Part shown: positions 32,094 through 43,640 of the stretch, piece after piece
How the letters are laid out: every line of letters starts with the position of its first letter
Numbering within the stretch: position 1 is the stretch's first letter
Assembly: GCF_040183065.1 (NCBI RefSeq)
Contig: NC_091127.1
Coordinates: 106,176,334-106,240,333 of the forward strand
Direction of reading: 5' to 3'
Source of the DNA: Periplaneta americana
Lineage: Eukaryota; Arthropoda; Insecta; Blattodea; Blattidae
Length of the DNA stretch: 64,000 bases
Program-made: the position numbers and the translations under genes
The notes under the pieces: generated by a model
Told to the model about the DNA's origin: nothing
The model's input: only the letters and a program-made list of their open reading frames with translations
The model's database searches: none

Positions 32094-33435
32094 TAATACA
32101 AGTGAGTGGAAACGCACTATCTAGTGAAATTTATAAGCTTGTACTTTCTATTTTGGAAAAGGAAATTGTACCAAAATAATGGAAGGAGTCCATAATCTAC
32201 CTGTCTTTAACAAGGGGAAAAAACTAACTGTAGTAACTTCCGAGGAATATCACCTTTATTGACTAAAATACATAGGTCTATACATACACATTACATGTGG
32301 TTTCAGGCGTATTAAATTGACTATTGATGAGATTATTTATATTTGACAGATATTGGAGAAAAATGGGAGTATAAGGGCACAGTACGTCAGTTATTCACAG
32401 ATTTCAAGAGCGCTTATGACTCGGTTAAGAGAGAAATTTTATATAATATTATTATTGAATTTGCTATTCCCAAGAAGCTATTTCGATTAATTAAATATGT
32501 CTCAGTGAAGCATATAGCAGAGTCTGTTGGCCAGTTTCTGTCTGACTCTTTGCTAATTTATTGCGGGCTAAAGCAAGGATAGGTATGCATTATTACCTTT
32601 ACTTTTTAACCTTGTTCCACAATATGCCATTAGGAAAGCCCAGGAAACCAGAAAGAGTTTGGAATTAAACGGGTTACATCAGCTTCTTATTTATGCGGAT
32701 GACGTGAATATGTTAGAAGAAAATCCACAAATTATTAGGGAAAACGCGGGAATTTTACTTGAAGCAAGTAATGGGATAGGTTTGGAAGTAAATACCTAAA
32801 AAACGAAGTATACTGCATGATTGTCTCTAGTGACCAGAACAAGTATGAAATGGAAATATAAAAATTGGAAATTTATCCCTTGAAAAGGTGGAAAAATTGG
32901 AATACATTGGAGCAACAGTAACAAGTATAAATAATGACACTAGAGAGGAAATTAAACGCAGAATAAATATGGAATATTCCTACCACGGTTATTAAAATTT
33001 ATATAACAGTTAATTGCATTACCGGTTATTCTGTATGGTTGTAAAACTTTAACTCTCACTTTGAGAGAGGAAAAGAGGTTAAGGGTTTTCGAGAATAACG
33101 TGCTTAGGAAAAATGTTAGAGGGATGAAGTTACAGGAGAATGGAGAAAGTTATACAACGCAGAACTGCACGCATTGTTTTCTTCACCTAACATAAATAGG
33201 AACATTAAATCCAGATGTTTGAGATAGGTAGGACATGTAGTTCGTATGAGAGTCTCAGGTGGAAGACCTGATGGAAAAAGCTCTTTGGGGATGCCGAGAC
33301 TTAGATGGGAAGATAATATTAAAATGGATTCGAGAAAAGTGGAATATTATTTTGGGGACTGTATTAATCTCGCTCGGGATAGGAGCCAATGGTGGGCTTA
33401 TGTGAGGGCGGCAATGAACCTCCTGGTTCTCTAAA
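32094..33435 (+). pseudogene. LINE-A reverse transcriptase and C-terminus, degenerate copy
   Basis: Plus-strand pieces in order. At about 32160-32270 is the fingers region (WKESI..PVFNKG-like with NNFRGISPLL). At 32343-32580, [20 protein letters not shown] is motif A and ends at a stop just where motif B begins (CGLKQG). At about 32680-32715, LLIYADDVNMLEENP is motif C with both Asp intact. At 32890-32930 is a KYLGATVT-like stretch (EYIGATVTSI). At 33246-33434 is the C-terminal tail (LRWEDNIKMDSRK, YVRAAMNLLVL). Several stops and frameshifts interrupt it. The endonuclease is missing, so a deletion lies between the 5' region and the RT. Confidence 0.85.
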
Positions 33436-33588
33436 AGCCAGTTGTAAGTACAGTATTTCTTAACTTCTCAATTTCTATTTTTTTCCTTTAATTCTTGTTT
33501 CAATTAACTTATGTTTCATTGCATATTTCTATTATTCTAATGCTAATATTGTTATTGTGTCTCTATGCTAAAATGCAGATACCCTGCG

Positions 33589-33835
33589 GTGGTTGAGTGG
33601 TCAGACCTTCAGCCTGTTACGCAGGCGGTCTGGGTTCGAGTTGCGGTTAGACCTGGGATTTTTCATTTAAAAATCCATAGTGACATTTTTGGCAGATAAG
33701 TTCGTAATTGGAGTTTTCCTCAGGGTTCTCCCGTTGCCAATATTAAGCATCCACATCATTCCTAATCAGTATATTTTTCATGGATCTTCTTTACCCATAG
33801 GCTAAGAAAAATATATTGGGTAAATGGGGCTATTC
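33589..33835 (+). mobile_element. tRNA-derived SINE (SINE-E)
   Basis: The head CCTGCGGTGGTTGAGTGGTC has an A-box-like TGGTTGAGTGG. GGTCTGGGTTCGAGTTGC holds the B box. A different body follows, with GGGATTTTTCATTTAAAAAT and TTCCTCAGGGTTCTCCCGTT. The class II tRNA-like head (long variable arm possible) suggests a Ser or Leu tRNA origin, as inference. Confidence 0.68.
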
Positions 33836-33888
33836 CATCAAATGACCAGTTGTCATGGAAACGCGTACTTACCACAGGGCTTCTAGAG

Positions 33889-34857
33889 TAGGATGACCAG
33901 ATATTTTATGCTCCAGCAGGGGACACCGGCAATTTCAAGAAAAACCACAGACGCTTACCTAGTCACTCTCCATTGAAATGTTAAAGAAAATACATGTAAC
34001 AGTAGATACAGCGATAGAACTTTGCACATTAAATTTATAGAGTATCTCAAAGGTTTGAATTAAATGCATAAACACACGTAACTCCTGTATATAGATAATT
34101 ATAGTTGCTAAGAATTCAATTTCAGTACTGATGCATGCACGGAAGTCTTCCACATGATAGGCCTATTGTACACACTGAACTCTAACACACACATTTTACA
34201 AGTACTTGACTGAAGAATGTATCTTTTTAAGGATCTGTTCATTCCTATACAGCTTCACACTAAGTTCTTCAAATGAGGAATGGAAGTTTATTTTTTTCAC
34301 AAAGCTGTAACTGTTTCAACTTTTTTTTTCTGACTTCTATCAGTCCAGATTGAGTTCACTGTTGAGAAAAGTCTTCCAATTGATGAATTACTGGCTGGAA
34401 GACACATGATGAATGACACTATTTTGAAAATATTTACAAACGCAATGAATTTCTTCCTGAAATGTTGCAAAATATCATACCACTTTTCACCTGTTGGTTT
34501 GTCACAAAATTTCTCATTTTTGAACTACTTACAAATGGACGCTGCGGCAGTTCTAACGCTTCCATGCAACACGAATGCTAAGATGACCAAAGACAAAGAT
34601 GCTCTGTTCTTCTCAAATATCTCATACTGTGCTCGCTGGTTCTTCTGTCTGATGCTGAGAAGCGTTCAGAAATGTGCTTGAATCGCAGCAGTTCTATCAC
34701 GATCTGAAATATGTATGTGTAAAATTTTATTGAAAAAAATCAAAGCTTCTGGGGACAAAATTAAATTCCGGGGACAAAACGGGGACATTTGCTCCCCGGG
34801 GACAGCTACTCAAAACCGGGGACTGTTCCCGGAAATCGGGGACGTCTGCTCAGCCTA
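33889..34857 (-). mobile_element. hAT transposon remnant with exact 8-bp TSD
   Basis: The TIRs are TAGGATGACCAGA and the inverted TAGGCTGAGCAGA. TTCTAGAG flanks exactly at 33881-33888 and 34858-34865. On the minus strand about 34400-34200 reads NSSIGRLFSTVNSIWTD, then KVETVTAL, then SFEELSVKLYRNEQIL. This is the C-terminal hAT dimerisation pattern (ASVERVFSxxxxIWT.., then the helix). GGGGAC repeats crowd the right end (34752-34845). The rest of the transposase is missing or unreadable. Confidence 0.88.
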
Positions 34858-34865
34858 TTCTAGAG

Positions 34866-35640
34866 TGTACTAGGCAAGGTACATAAAACCAGTGCTTTTT
34901 TCTTAACCTGGAATTCTCTATAGACTCAATGCCTCATCAGGTTCCAAGACATGTTTCTTCGAAGAAGATCTCGGTTCACACTGAAGCTGTCTCTTCAAGA
35001 CGTCTTTTTGACTTTAGAAGCATCAGACCGACAAAGTAGAAACGAAGTAGATTTAAGGTGTGTTCTTGATCACGTGAATGAAAAAAAAGTTGTAGTAGCA
35101 GTTTTATTTCTTTTATTCCAATATATCGGAAACATCAAAAACGACTACCCGAGTGCAGAAGTTGCTGGTAGATGAAATGCGTTATCGCAGAAAATCTCGA
35201 CGCGTAAATGAGAAGATAAAACCAGATAAAGAGAATTGATACACCCTATAAATTCCTCGCCTGGGGGGAGACTTGAGAAGGCTGAGAGGTTAGGATCAAT
35301 GAATCGGATGCAAGATGAATGAGACGACAAGGGGAGGAGAGGAAATCGCGGAGCGGCACGAGAAGAATCAGCTGAATGTCGACGAAGGAAATGTCAAATC
35401 AAATATATTACTGCATATGTCTGCTTCCAATGCATAGGAAATGGTTACATGTAGCTGACAGCCATGTTTTATTGGATTGTAGAATCAGTCTAATAGAGTC
35501 GCCGGATTACCAGCTGACGGGCGCTTCGCAACTGTTTTCTTTACCGTCGTCTTCATTCCGATTCGGAGAGGTTTTATTCCAGGTTCACATATCAAATATA
35601 TTAGTACACTTCATATCATCTTTATGTATATGTTCGTTCG
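34866..35640. other. No gene seen
   Basis: No recognised motif; ORFs of 61-74 codons only. Confidence 0.45.
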
Positions 35641-35649
35641 TCGTTCTGG

Positions 35650-37447
35650 CCAGGAATTCAGTAATTTTACGCAATATTCTTTTCATAACGTTTATTTATG
35701 TTCTTATATTTTTCCTTTATTGCTAGTTTCTTTCTTTTGCTTATCATGCCTTGTTATTCTTCCCGTCTTCATACCAATCATATTCCTTCTCTCTTCATGT
35801 ATTGTTATTTTTACACCTACTCATAGCTGTTTATTCTTCTCCTCCTGAGAGCTTTCATAATATTTCCCCTCTTATCTGTTTGTTCTTCCTCATCTTCATA
35901 TATCTCATTCCTTTCCTTCTTATCTTTTTATTACTCCCTGTTCATAGTCTTTCTTAAAGCTTCTTATTCTTCCCCTCTTCGTTTATATCCTTTTCTCCTT
36001 CTCTCCATTCTACTCCCTCTACACAGCCATTTATTCTTCCTCTCTTTATATCTTCCATATAATTTTCCTCTTCATAATTTTTATTATTCTCCGTCTTCAT
36101 ATGTTTTCATTCTTCTCATCACTATTCATTTTTCCTTCATATCCCTTTCCATGTTTTCTTCTTCTCATTTCTTTTCATGTTTTCTTCTTTTCATTATTGT
36201 TCATCTTTTCTTCTTCTCGGCCCTCTTCTTCTTTTCTTCATGTCCTTCCTCTTCAACCTTTTTTTACCTCATTCCTCTTCATCTACTTTCTCATTTCTCT
36301 ACATCTTTTTCCTCATTCCTATTAATTTCTCCTTCTATTCATTCTTTTTCATATATTCTCGTCATTCCTCTTTAACTGTTCCTTATGTAGTTCCTATTCA
36401 ACATTTCATTTAATTTCTTTTCAATTTTTAATTTAATTCTTCTTCACCCGTTTTTCTCATATTTCTTTATCTATTTTATTCTCATACTCTTCATATTTTC
36501 TTTATTTCATTTCTCTTCATATTTTCTTCTAACTCCTCTTCATCTTTTCTTGTTATCATCCCTCTTCATTTTCAATATTTTCGTATATGTTCAAATTTTC
36601 TTCATCCCATTCTTCTTCATATTTATTTTTCATCCTTCTTCATACTTTCGACTCCTCATTCCAACTTTTCTTCATAGCGTTCTATTCATTTATTCTTCAT
36701 CTCGTCTCTTCATCTTTTCTCCGTCTCATTCCCCTTCACCTTTCTTTCATCTTATACCTCTTCATCTTTCCTTATTATTCCTTTTCAGAATTTCCTCTCG
36801 TTCCTCATCTTTTCTTCATCTTATACTTCTTCATCTTTCTGTCATCTCATTCCCCTCCATATTTGTTTCACCTCATTCTTCTGCATCTTTTACCTCTTCT
36901 TTTCTTATCACCCCTCTTCATCTATTTTTCATCTCGTTCCTCTTCATCATGTCTCCATTTTGTTTCTCTTCATATTTTCTTATTCTTGTACCATTTCAAC
37001 TTTTCTTCTCATTCCTCTCCATGTGATTTTGCCTTCCATTCCTCTTTATCCTTTCATCTCATTGCTCTTTATCTTCTATTTTTCTTCTTCTTAATTCTGT
37101 TTTTTTCTTTTTTATATATCTCCTTCCTTATCCCTTTCCATCTCATTTTTCTTTCATCTCTTTTCCTTTCTTCATTCAGTTCCTCCTACCAGCCATTCTC
37201 ATACATTTCTTGTCCTTCTATTCCCTTTCCTCATTTTTCTCATTTACCTCTTTTGTATTTATTTTATTTATTTTTCTCATCTTCTCTCGTTCTAAGTCTA
37301 CTTATTTTTCTCTTTAATTACTCTTTCTCCTCCTCCTATTCTCTTTCGTTGCTCCTATTCTTCTACTCCTCCTCTTCTCTTGCTTCTGACTTATCTTCTT
37401 ATCTTATCCTTTTTCCTACCCACCTTCTGCGCTTTGTTGTTCTTAAT

Positions 37448-37499
<52 letters not shown>

Positions 37500-37640
37500 T
37501 TTGTTTTTGCTCTTTCCTTTCTTTCACTTATTCTCTTCCTCTTTCTTCATTTCCATTCATTCTCTTTTTCTCTTCCTTCTCCTCCTTGGTTTTTCACTTC
37601 TTATTCTTTTTAATCTTCTCACTTACATTAACGTCTTCGA
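35650..37640 (+). repeat. 2-kb polypyrimidine-biased low-complexity tract
   Basis: The plus strand is dominated by T and C, with loosely repeated words such as TTCTTCATCTTTTC, CATCTCATTCCTCTTC and TTCTTCATATTTTC, as in a decayed minisatellite. Because all stop codons need purines, long open frames arise by composition; the 355-codon frame at 36587-37654 (Phe/Ser/Leu-rich) is such a case. Ends with a (CTTT)n run at 37448-37501. Confidence 0.85.
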
Positions 37641-38032
37641 GTAGTAGTACTTGAGCCGACTAAATCTGTATTACAATGAAAAGATGCAAACTTGTGAACA
37701 AAAATCATGTTCAATGTCTCATTAACAGCTTGATAAGACTTCGCATACAGTTTCGATGTCATCAGTGTCTCCATAAATTATAGGCTAGGAATGAATTATA
37801 TGGCCTATATTGTACAATTTTTGTATTTATGCAGTACTTACTTTAACCCAGGCCCTCAAGATTATAGTTCCAGGTGAGAAGGTGAGAATAAGATGGCTAT
37901 GCTGGAACAATAATTTTAACAGAATCCTGTAAATATAGCAGTATAACAAGGCAATCAATATGCATAATAATAAAGTATGTGTCAAGAATTCATTTTAATT
38001 TGAAGACGTTATGTTGTACATTTTGGAAGTTT
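37641..38032. other. No gene seen
   Basis: AT-rich spacer. Confidence 0.45.
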
Positions 38033-38037
38033 TCCTA

Positions 38038-38039
<2 letters not shown>

Positions 38040-38075
<36 letters not shown>

Positions 38076-38559
38076 TGGCTTTTAAGGAACCCGGAGGTTC
38101 ATTGCTGCCCTCACATAAGCCCGCCATCGATCCGTATCCTGTGCAAGATTAATCCAGTTCCTATCATCATATCACACCTCCCTCAAATCCTTTCTACGTC
38201 TCAGCCTCCCCAAAGGTCTTTTTCCCCACAGCCTCCCAACTAGCAGTCTATATGCAGTTCTAGATTCGCCCATACGTGCTACATGCCCTGCCCATCTCAA
38301 ACGTCTGGATTTAATGTTCCTAATTATGTCAGGTGAAGAATACAATGCGTGCAATTCTGTGTTGTGTAACTTTCTACATTCTGCTGTAACTTCATCCCTC
38401 TTAGCCCCAAATATTTTCCTAAGCACATTATTCTCAAACACCCTTAATCTCTGTTCCTCTCTCAAAGTGAGAGTCCAAGTTTCACAACCATACAGAACAA
38501 CCGGTAATATAACTTTTATAAATTCTAACTTTCAGATTTTTTGACAGCAGACTAGATGA
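38040..38559 (-). mobile_element. LINE-A copy, 3' part
   Basis: Starts with the (TTAC)n tail (38040-38071) and reads on the minus strand through the LINE-A C-terminus. The 38172-38465 frame has LREEQRLRVFENNVLRKIFG, LHNTELHALYSSPDIIRNIK and RRLRWAGHVARMGESR. It is broken at 38559 by an insertion and resumes at 39300. Confidence 0.9.
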
Positions 38560-39284
38560 TATATGATATATGATATGATATATGATATGATGTGTATGAT
38601 ATGATATGATATGATATGATATGATATGATATGATATGATATGATATGATATGATATGATATGATATGATATGATATGATATGATATGATATGATACGAT
38701 ACGATATATGATATGATATGGTATGGTATGGTATGATATGATATGATATGATATGATATGATATGATATGATATGATATGATATGATATGATATGATATG
38801 ATATGATATGATATGATATGATATGATATGATATGATACATTTCGTCACAGCACTTTTTTTCATGTAATGATGTACCTCACATTTCTCTGTATCCGATGA
38901 CACCATTAACATATTATTACTCTAACACATTATTTGCAGTACACGTCTACACAAATACTCCCATGTACCTTTTTTTATTACTTAGTCTAATCTTCCCTTC
39001 AGTATTTCTCCTACATTTCATTTGCTGTTCTCTATTTGTTCATTAATCCTAATATATCTAATATTATATACTACTTTCAAACCCCGTTTTTCCTCTCTCT
39101 AACTACTATTCACTAAACTCTCAATGTCACTTTTTCTCTATAAATTATCATAGTGAATAATTTGTTCTATTTGTTCTTTTCTCCTATCTTTCTCTTATAT
39201 TCATTTAGTGTTCCAACGTTCAAATGTTAGTACTAATTTTATGCTGTCACTTGTTCACTTTTCTTAACCCTTTTTCACTATTTT
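38560..39284 (-). mobile_element. 725-bp retroposed insert with (ATATG)n tail and 15-bp TSD
   Basis: CAGCAGACTAGATGA occurs exactly at 38545-38559 and 39285-39299 around the insert; the LINE-A sequence is continuous when one copy is removed. The insert begins with about 280 bp of (ATATG)n satellite (38560-38838) and continues with 445 bp of T-rich, ORF-less sequence. On the minus strand the satellite is the 3' end, as for a retroposon with a simple-repeat tail. The parent element is not recognised. Confidence 0.85.
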
Positions 39285-39299
39285 CAGCAGACTAGATGA

Positions 39300-39500
39300 C
39301 AAAAGCTTCTCAACCGAATAATAACAGGCATTTCTCATATTGATTCTGCGTTTAATTTCCTCCCGACAGCCATTTATATTTGTTACTGTTGCTCCAAGAT
39401 ATTTGAATTATTCCAACTCTACGAAGGATAAATCTCCAATTTTTATATTTCTATTTCCTATATAAAATATTTTTATTCCGTTTCCACTTTCCATTTCAAG
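39300..39500 (-). mobile_element. LINE-A copy, continuation after the insert
   Basis: AAAAGCTTCTCAACCGAATA onward continues the RT region (YSVEKLL, TREEIKRRIN-like, KYLGATV-like in broken frame) of the copy that starts at 38040. 5'-truncated near 39500. Confidence 0.85.
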
Positions 39501-40330
39501 CAATGTCTTAAATCAGACAGGCTTGAGAGGTGAAACCGTATGCATATCGTACTAGCTGTTGATAGTGCGTTTTGCTGCACCATTAATCCACCGACTCACG
39601 TACTTGTATGTTGAGTTCTGTGAATGCTTACATGGCAGATTGCAAATGATTTCAACTGAAGTCGGAAGTTCCGAGAACTGCTGTGAACTGTCAAATAACG
39701 AGCCTCTGTGATAAACGAGTCGTCAGTTATGATTACGTGCCACTCCCCCGTGCTCATTAAAACACTTCAATTCTGATATCTGTATCGCATAGCACCGACG
39801 TTTCCAAGGGATTCGAGAGGAAAAATACACTAATTAGTACAAAGAATAATATATACCAACTAAATAATTATGCTCGTATCTGGTGGCATCTCATTGCATC
39901 TTGCAGACAGACAGACATCGATTTATTAAAATAGTGAAGGTTTCTTATCTCAGACAGGTCAAATCCAAACGTGTCGCTGACATTTCTAGAAGTTGGAGTA
40001 TGCTACTTTCTGAATTCTGTTCGTCTGGCAGTGTGAAAATTCCATTCACGACATGAGTGACGTTAGCATGACCACGGGTCTTCGCTTATGACAATAGACA
40101 TTATTTTGGCAACAGACACCAATAACTTCGTTTAAGACTTTCGCGTCTTGAGCATAGAAATATAATTTTATTGTTATTCTTCTTATGCCATACAAGAATT
40201 AAAAATCCCAGTTCCCGTACCAAGACGTTATTTGCTCACCGCTTTTAAAATCTTCAATAAATGCACTGAGAAATTCGCTTGTCATTTTTCGAGATTTCTA
40301 CCATCGCAAAATTAAATTATCAGCTTTGAA
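39501..40330. other. No gene seen
   Basis: No recognised motif before the pogo-like fragment. Confidence 0.4.
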
Positions 40331-40590
40331 TATACCCTGCTAGACACCTTGGCTTGGTGACGTTGATTCCTGCAGCACTATAAAGAGACCAGGAAGGAGA
40401 TGTCCCGTGCATGATACAGTCGGTATAAATGTAAGCGAATGTGTCTGTGCAGTTTGTGATTGGTTAACACCACGACCCACCGACTTACCACGCCTAGCAA
40501 ATGTTCTGCCGGAATACGTTTCTTTATTGATGTCAGATTGATCTGCATTATATACATTGTGAGGGCCGTAATGTTCGATTACCAACTATG
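40331..40590 (-). pseudogene. DDE_1 (pogo/jerky-like) transposase fragment
   Basis: 81 codons on the minus strand: NVYNADQSDINKETYSGRT carries the first catalytic Asp of the DDE_1 domain (NADQ/NVDE motif). It is followed by an RRGKSVGR and THSLTFIPTVSCTGHLLPGL stretch and the strand PLFIVLQE (here GLFIVLQE), the normal order in pogo-like transposases. No other domain is present on either side. It differs from the Tigger copy at 1645. Confidence 0.7.
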
Positions 40591-40893
40591 TCTCTCCTCG
40601 CCAGAAATGCAGTAGGTTATGCAATAAACTTTCGTGTTTCGAACATTTTTTTGTTAACTATCATTATCATTCACAGGAGAATGAATTTGTTGAAGGGGAA
40701 TAAGCAGGAACTGTCACATTATTGCCGAGTACGTGTTTGATTTTATGTGTGTTTCGAGAATTTCATACGCATTCACTGTAATGTGTTTAAAATTCCCGAT
40801 CACTCATCCGCACGCTTACATTATAATAGCAATAGGCTACGTAAAATTAACAGTTTTAATACGTCACTGAATTTTATTTCCAAAAATGATGTA

Positions 40894-42668
40894 GGGTAAA
40901 CATTGGTAATTTCGTGGCAGTGGTTATTTCGTGATACTTTTTCTTTGCTCTTTCGTGAACTAACCAATGGTGTTACGAGATTCAAATTTCCGCCAAGGGA
41001 TTGCATAATATGTTGTCCGGTTTCCAGAAACATACAGCTACGCTTTTTGTGACTATTGTAGCTTCTTCAGTGAGCTTTTATATTTGGAGAGAGCAAGTTA
41101 GCGTCGACTTCACAGGCTTACAAATTTTGTGGGTGTTTGTAATTACATTACGGGATTATTACTAAAGGTAAGCATATGATATTTGGTACAATGATTTATT
41201 ATATCTTAATGTAATTTTAGGAAATGTTTTTGGATTTTTAGATACAGCTCTAGTCGCCATATAGGCTTAGCTTTACTGATAGAAATCTTAGCTGTTTGAG
41301 GCGAAATTTTGTTGAGCATTAAGTGTTACAATTTTTAAAATAGTATAAAATGCATTACAATAGGAATTTTAGAAATCTGAAGACAAGATCTGATAACAAA
41401 AAAGAAAAGGGGCACGCAATGGGTTCAGTGTAGCTTCTGTTTGATTTGTTATCATGCTAAGTGCCAATGATAAGTGCTAGATGACTTACTTGTAAGAATT
41501 GTGACAGAAGATAAAACATGGCTTCACCATTTTGGACCGGAGACAGAGGCAGACAATGGAGCGGCATCATGCAAATTCACCAAAGAAATAGAAATTCAAA
41601 AGTGCACCTTCGGCAGAAAAAGTTATGGCTACTGTATTTTTCGATTCAGAAGGACTCTTGCTTGTGGACATCATGCCACACCGAACCACCATTAATTCTG
41701 ACGCATATGTGGCAACTCTCAAGAAACTTCAAGCTCGACTGAGTCGTGTTCGACAACATCGGGAGAAGCAGGATGTTCTGCTATTGCACGACAACGCACA
41801 GCCATATGTCAGTCACAAGACCACAGACCAGATCAGAAAATTCGGATAGACAACACTGAAACATCTGCCTTACAGTTCTGAACTGGCACCGTGCGATTAC
41901 CATCTCTTTGGTAGACTGAAGGATCCCTTCGCGGAACGAGGTTAGAAGATGACTCCTTTGTGCACGCTGCTAAAGAGTGGCTCAGACGTGTTGGTCCGGA
42001 CTTTTACCGTGCTGGTCTACAGGCCCTCGTTCCTAAATTACGTAAGGTAGTTGAAAGGGACGGGGATTATGTGAAAAAGTGACATTTTGTTCCTAAAGGA
42101 TGTATCTACATTTTGTGAAAATAGCAAAGCTATAGGATAAAAATATAATTTTTAAACACATGTTATGCATTACTTTTGGAGTTACCCTAGTAATAGACTA
42201 TAGTAAAGTCCATAATTAAAGTGTTGACCCTTTCAGGGCAAAGAAGATCCCTTTTCAATTTCAATTTTTACTTTGATTTCATTCTTATTATGTGTTGATA
42301 TGTATTTCTATGTTTTCTTGGTATGAATATGAGACGGAATTACTATGTTTGAAGTCTTGTAACAATAAATGAGAATTTCATTTCACTTTAATCAATTTTT
42401 GCACAATTCTTCTACCTCTCACGAAATTATCAATGTAATATCACGAAATCACCAAGGTTATCACGAAATAACCAACCTTTTAGCGTAAGTTGTAAAAGTG
42501 GTTTTTGGCACTACTGTAGTTCAAGAACCTGTCCAATCTTTTATGTCTTCAGATTTGTACAGCAAATTATTGTCTTTTAGATGAAAAAATCGGAATAAGG
42601 ATATATTTACACATTTGCATTTTATATTAATTTTCATGAAATTGTCACGAAATTACCAATGTTTACCT
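40894..42668. mobile_element. 1.8-kb TIR element with CACGAAAT subterminal repeats, hosting a mariner fragment
   Basis: The ends share GGTAAACATTGGTAATTTCG in inverted orientation. TA occurs at 40892-40893 and 42669-42670. The word TTTCGTGA/TCACGAAAT recurs at least three more times inside (about 40925, 42418-42465), each next to an ACCAA/TTGGT word, like transposase-binding subterminal repeats. It has no transposase of its own that I can read. The mariner fragment at 41474-42195 lies inside. Confidence 0.72.
41474..42195 (+). pseudogene. Mariner (DD34D) transposase, C-terminal two thirds
   Basis: VRIVTEDKTWLHHFGPETEA contains the first catalytic region (TGDETW in active copies; here TEDKTW). 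After one frameshift, KVMATVFFDSEGLLLVDIM continues. LLHDNAQPY holds the second Asp, and ELAPCDYHLFGRLKD the third, with 34 residues between them when the in-frame stop is counted as one: a DD34D mariner. A second stop follows AERG. The end at about 42170-42195 (ATGCATTACTTTTGGAGT) matches the style of mariner TIRs, but no partner TIR was found near 41450, so the 5' part is lost. Confidence 0.85.
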
Positions 42669-42669
42669 T

Positions 42670-42959
42670 ATAGATTGTTTAGAAATTTGCTTAACGTAGA
42701 GTTGTGTTGCTTTATTATTTTAATGTATGTAACCTCTCCTTGCTACGTTTAGGAAGTGCACTGCTCGCTACCTACGCTGTATCATACGTATTCTATTTTC
42801 CCGCCCATCAGGTCAAACGTAATCCCATTGGATAGCGGTGATCCCCACCCCCGCCTCTTTGACTCTCTTCAGCTGGTTCATATGTGTATCGCAGGATGTA
42901 ATAATATAGATGTCACCATTTTTAAGGATGCTCTTTCGAATGGTGTATAAATTGTTTGG
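42670..42959. other. No gene seen
   Basis: Spacer before a LINE-C fragment. Confidence 0.4.
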
Positions 42960-43125
42960 TAGTTTTCTTAACATTGAGTGATGTTCCCTTGTTAGTTCTT
43001 TTTCCAGACGTCTGCTCCTTTTTCTATTAAAAGCTTCCTTTTCCATTGCTATTCTCCTTTTCACTTCCTGCCAGCAGTTCATGTTACTATTTACAGTACG
43101 TCCAAAGTATTTGAAGCTGTCCAAT
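42960..43125 (-). pseudogene. LINE-C reverse transcriptase fragment, copy 2
   Basis: On the minus strand: MDSFKYFGRTVNSNMNCWQE, then VKRRIAMEKEAFNRKRSRRL, parallel to the copy at 4087-4533 (DSFKYLGCTIS..QEVKRKMAMAKEGFNRNRS). The KYLG Leu is changed to Phe. The frame continues into unrelated sequence after about 42960. Confidence 0.75.
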
Positions 43126-43369
43126 CATGACGGATAAAAACTCAATTTTAATAAAGTTTCAGTAGACTATAGGTCGGTGATAAAGTACCTATTTTTGAAA
43201 GACTTTCCCGGCAAGAAATTTTATGCTGATGTGATGAATACATTGAGGGAGTAATGTCCTTCATATGCCACAATAAAAATTGTGTTGCAAAATCAAGAAA
43301 GGAGAAAAGAAGATCGAAGATGAACACCGTGTTGCAACACCAGTTTCTGTTACCACTCCAAAAAATAGA

Positions 43370-43640
43370 TATGCATGATATAATCTTGGAGGATCGGTTA
43401 TTGTTCTCCTCACTCACCAGACTTGACTTCTTTTTATACAGATAAGCAAAGGAAAATGTTTACGCACAGAAGCCTAGAATCATCTGTGAGCTGAAGAGAA
43501 ACGTGGAGAACTTAATTGAGCCTATATCTGACGACATGTACCCGAGAGTTATCGACAATTTTAAAGAACTTTTAAAACATTGTACTGCCACTCGCATTGG
43601 TCATTTTGAAAGTGTTATTCATCTTGTATGAAACTCCCAT
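43370..43640 (+). pseudogene. Mariner-like transposase C-terminal fragment
   Basis: In broken plus-strand frames: IGYCSPHSPDLTSFY (the SPDLTP motif carrying the third acidic residue region), then ENVYAQKPRIICELKRNVEN, LIEPISDDMYPRVIDNFKE and HCTATRIGHFESVIH. This is the order seen at the C-terminus of insect mariner-like transposases (VY..P.T..ELK..I......M..RV...F..R...C....GGHFE). No TIRs were located. Confidence 0.62.

Noticed and set aside
36587..37654. 355-codon Phe/Ser/Leu-rich ORF
   Set aside because: Lies in the polypyrimidine tract where stop codons are nearly impossible by composition; no domain, and parallel frames are also open.
38482..38912. Minus-strand ORFs of repeating ISYHI units
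   Set aside because: Direct translation of the (ATATG)n satellite.
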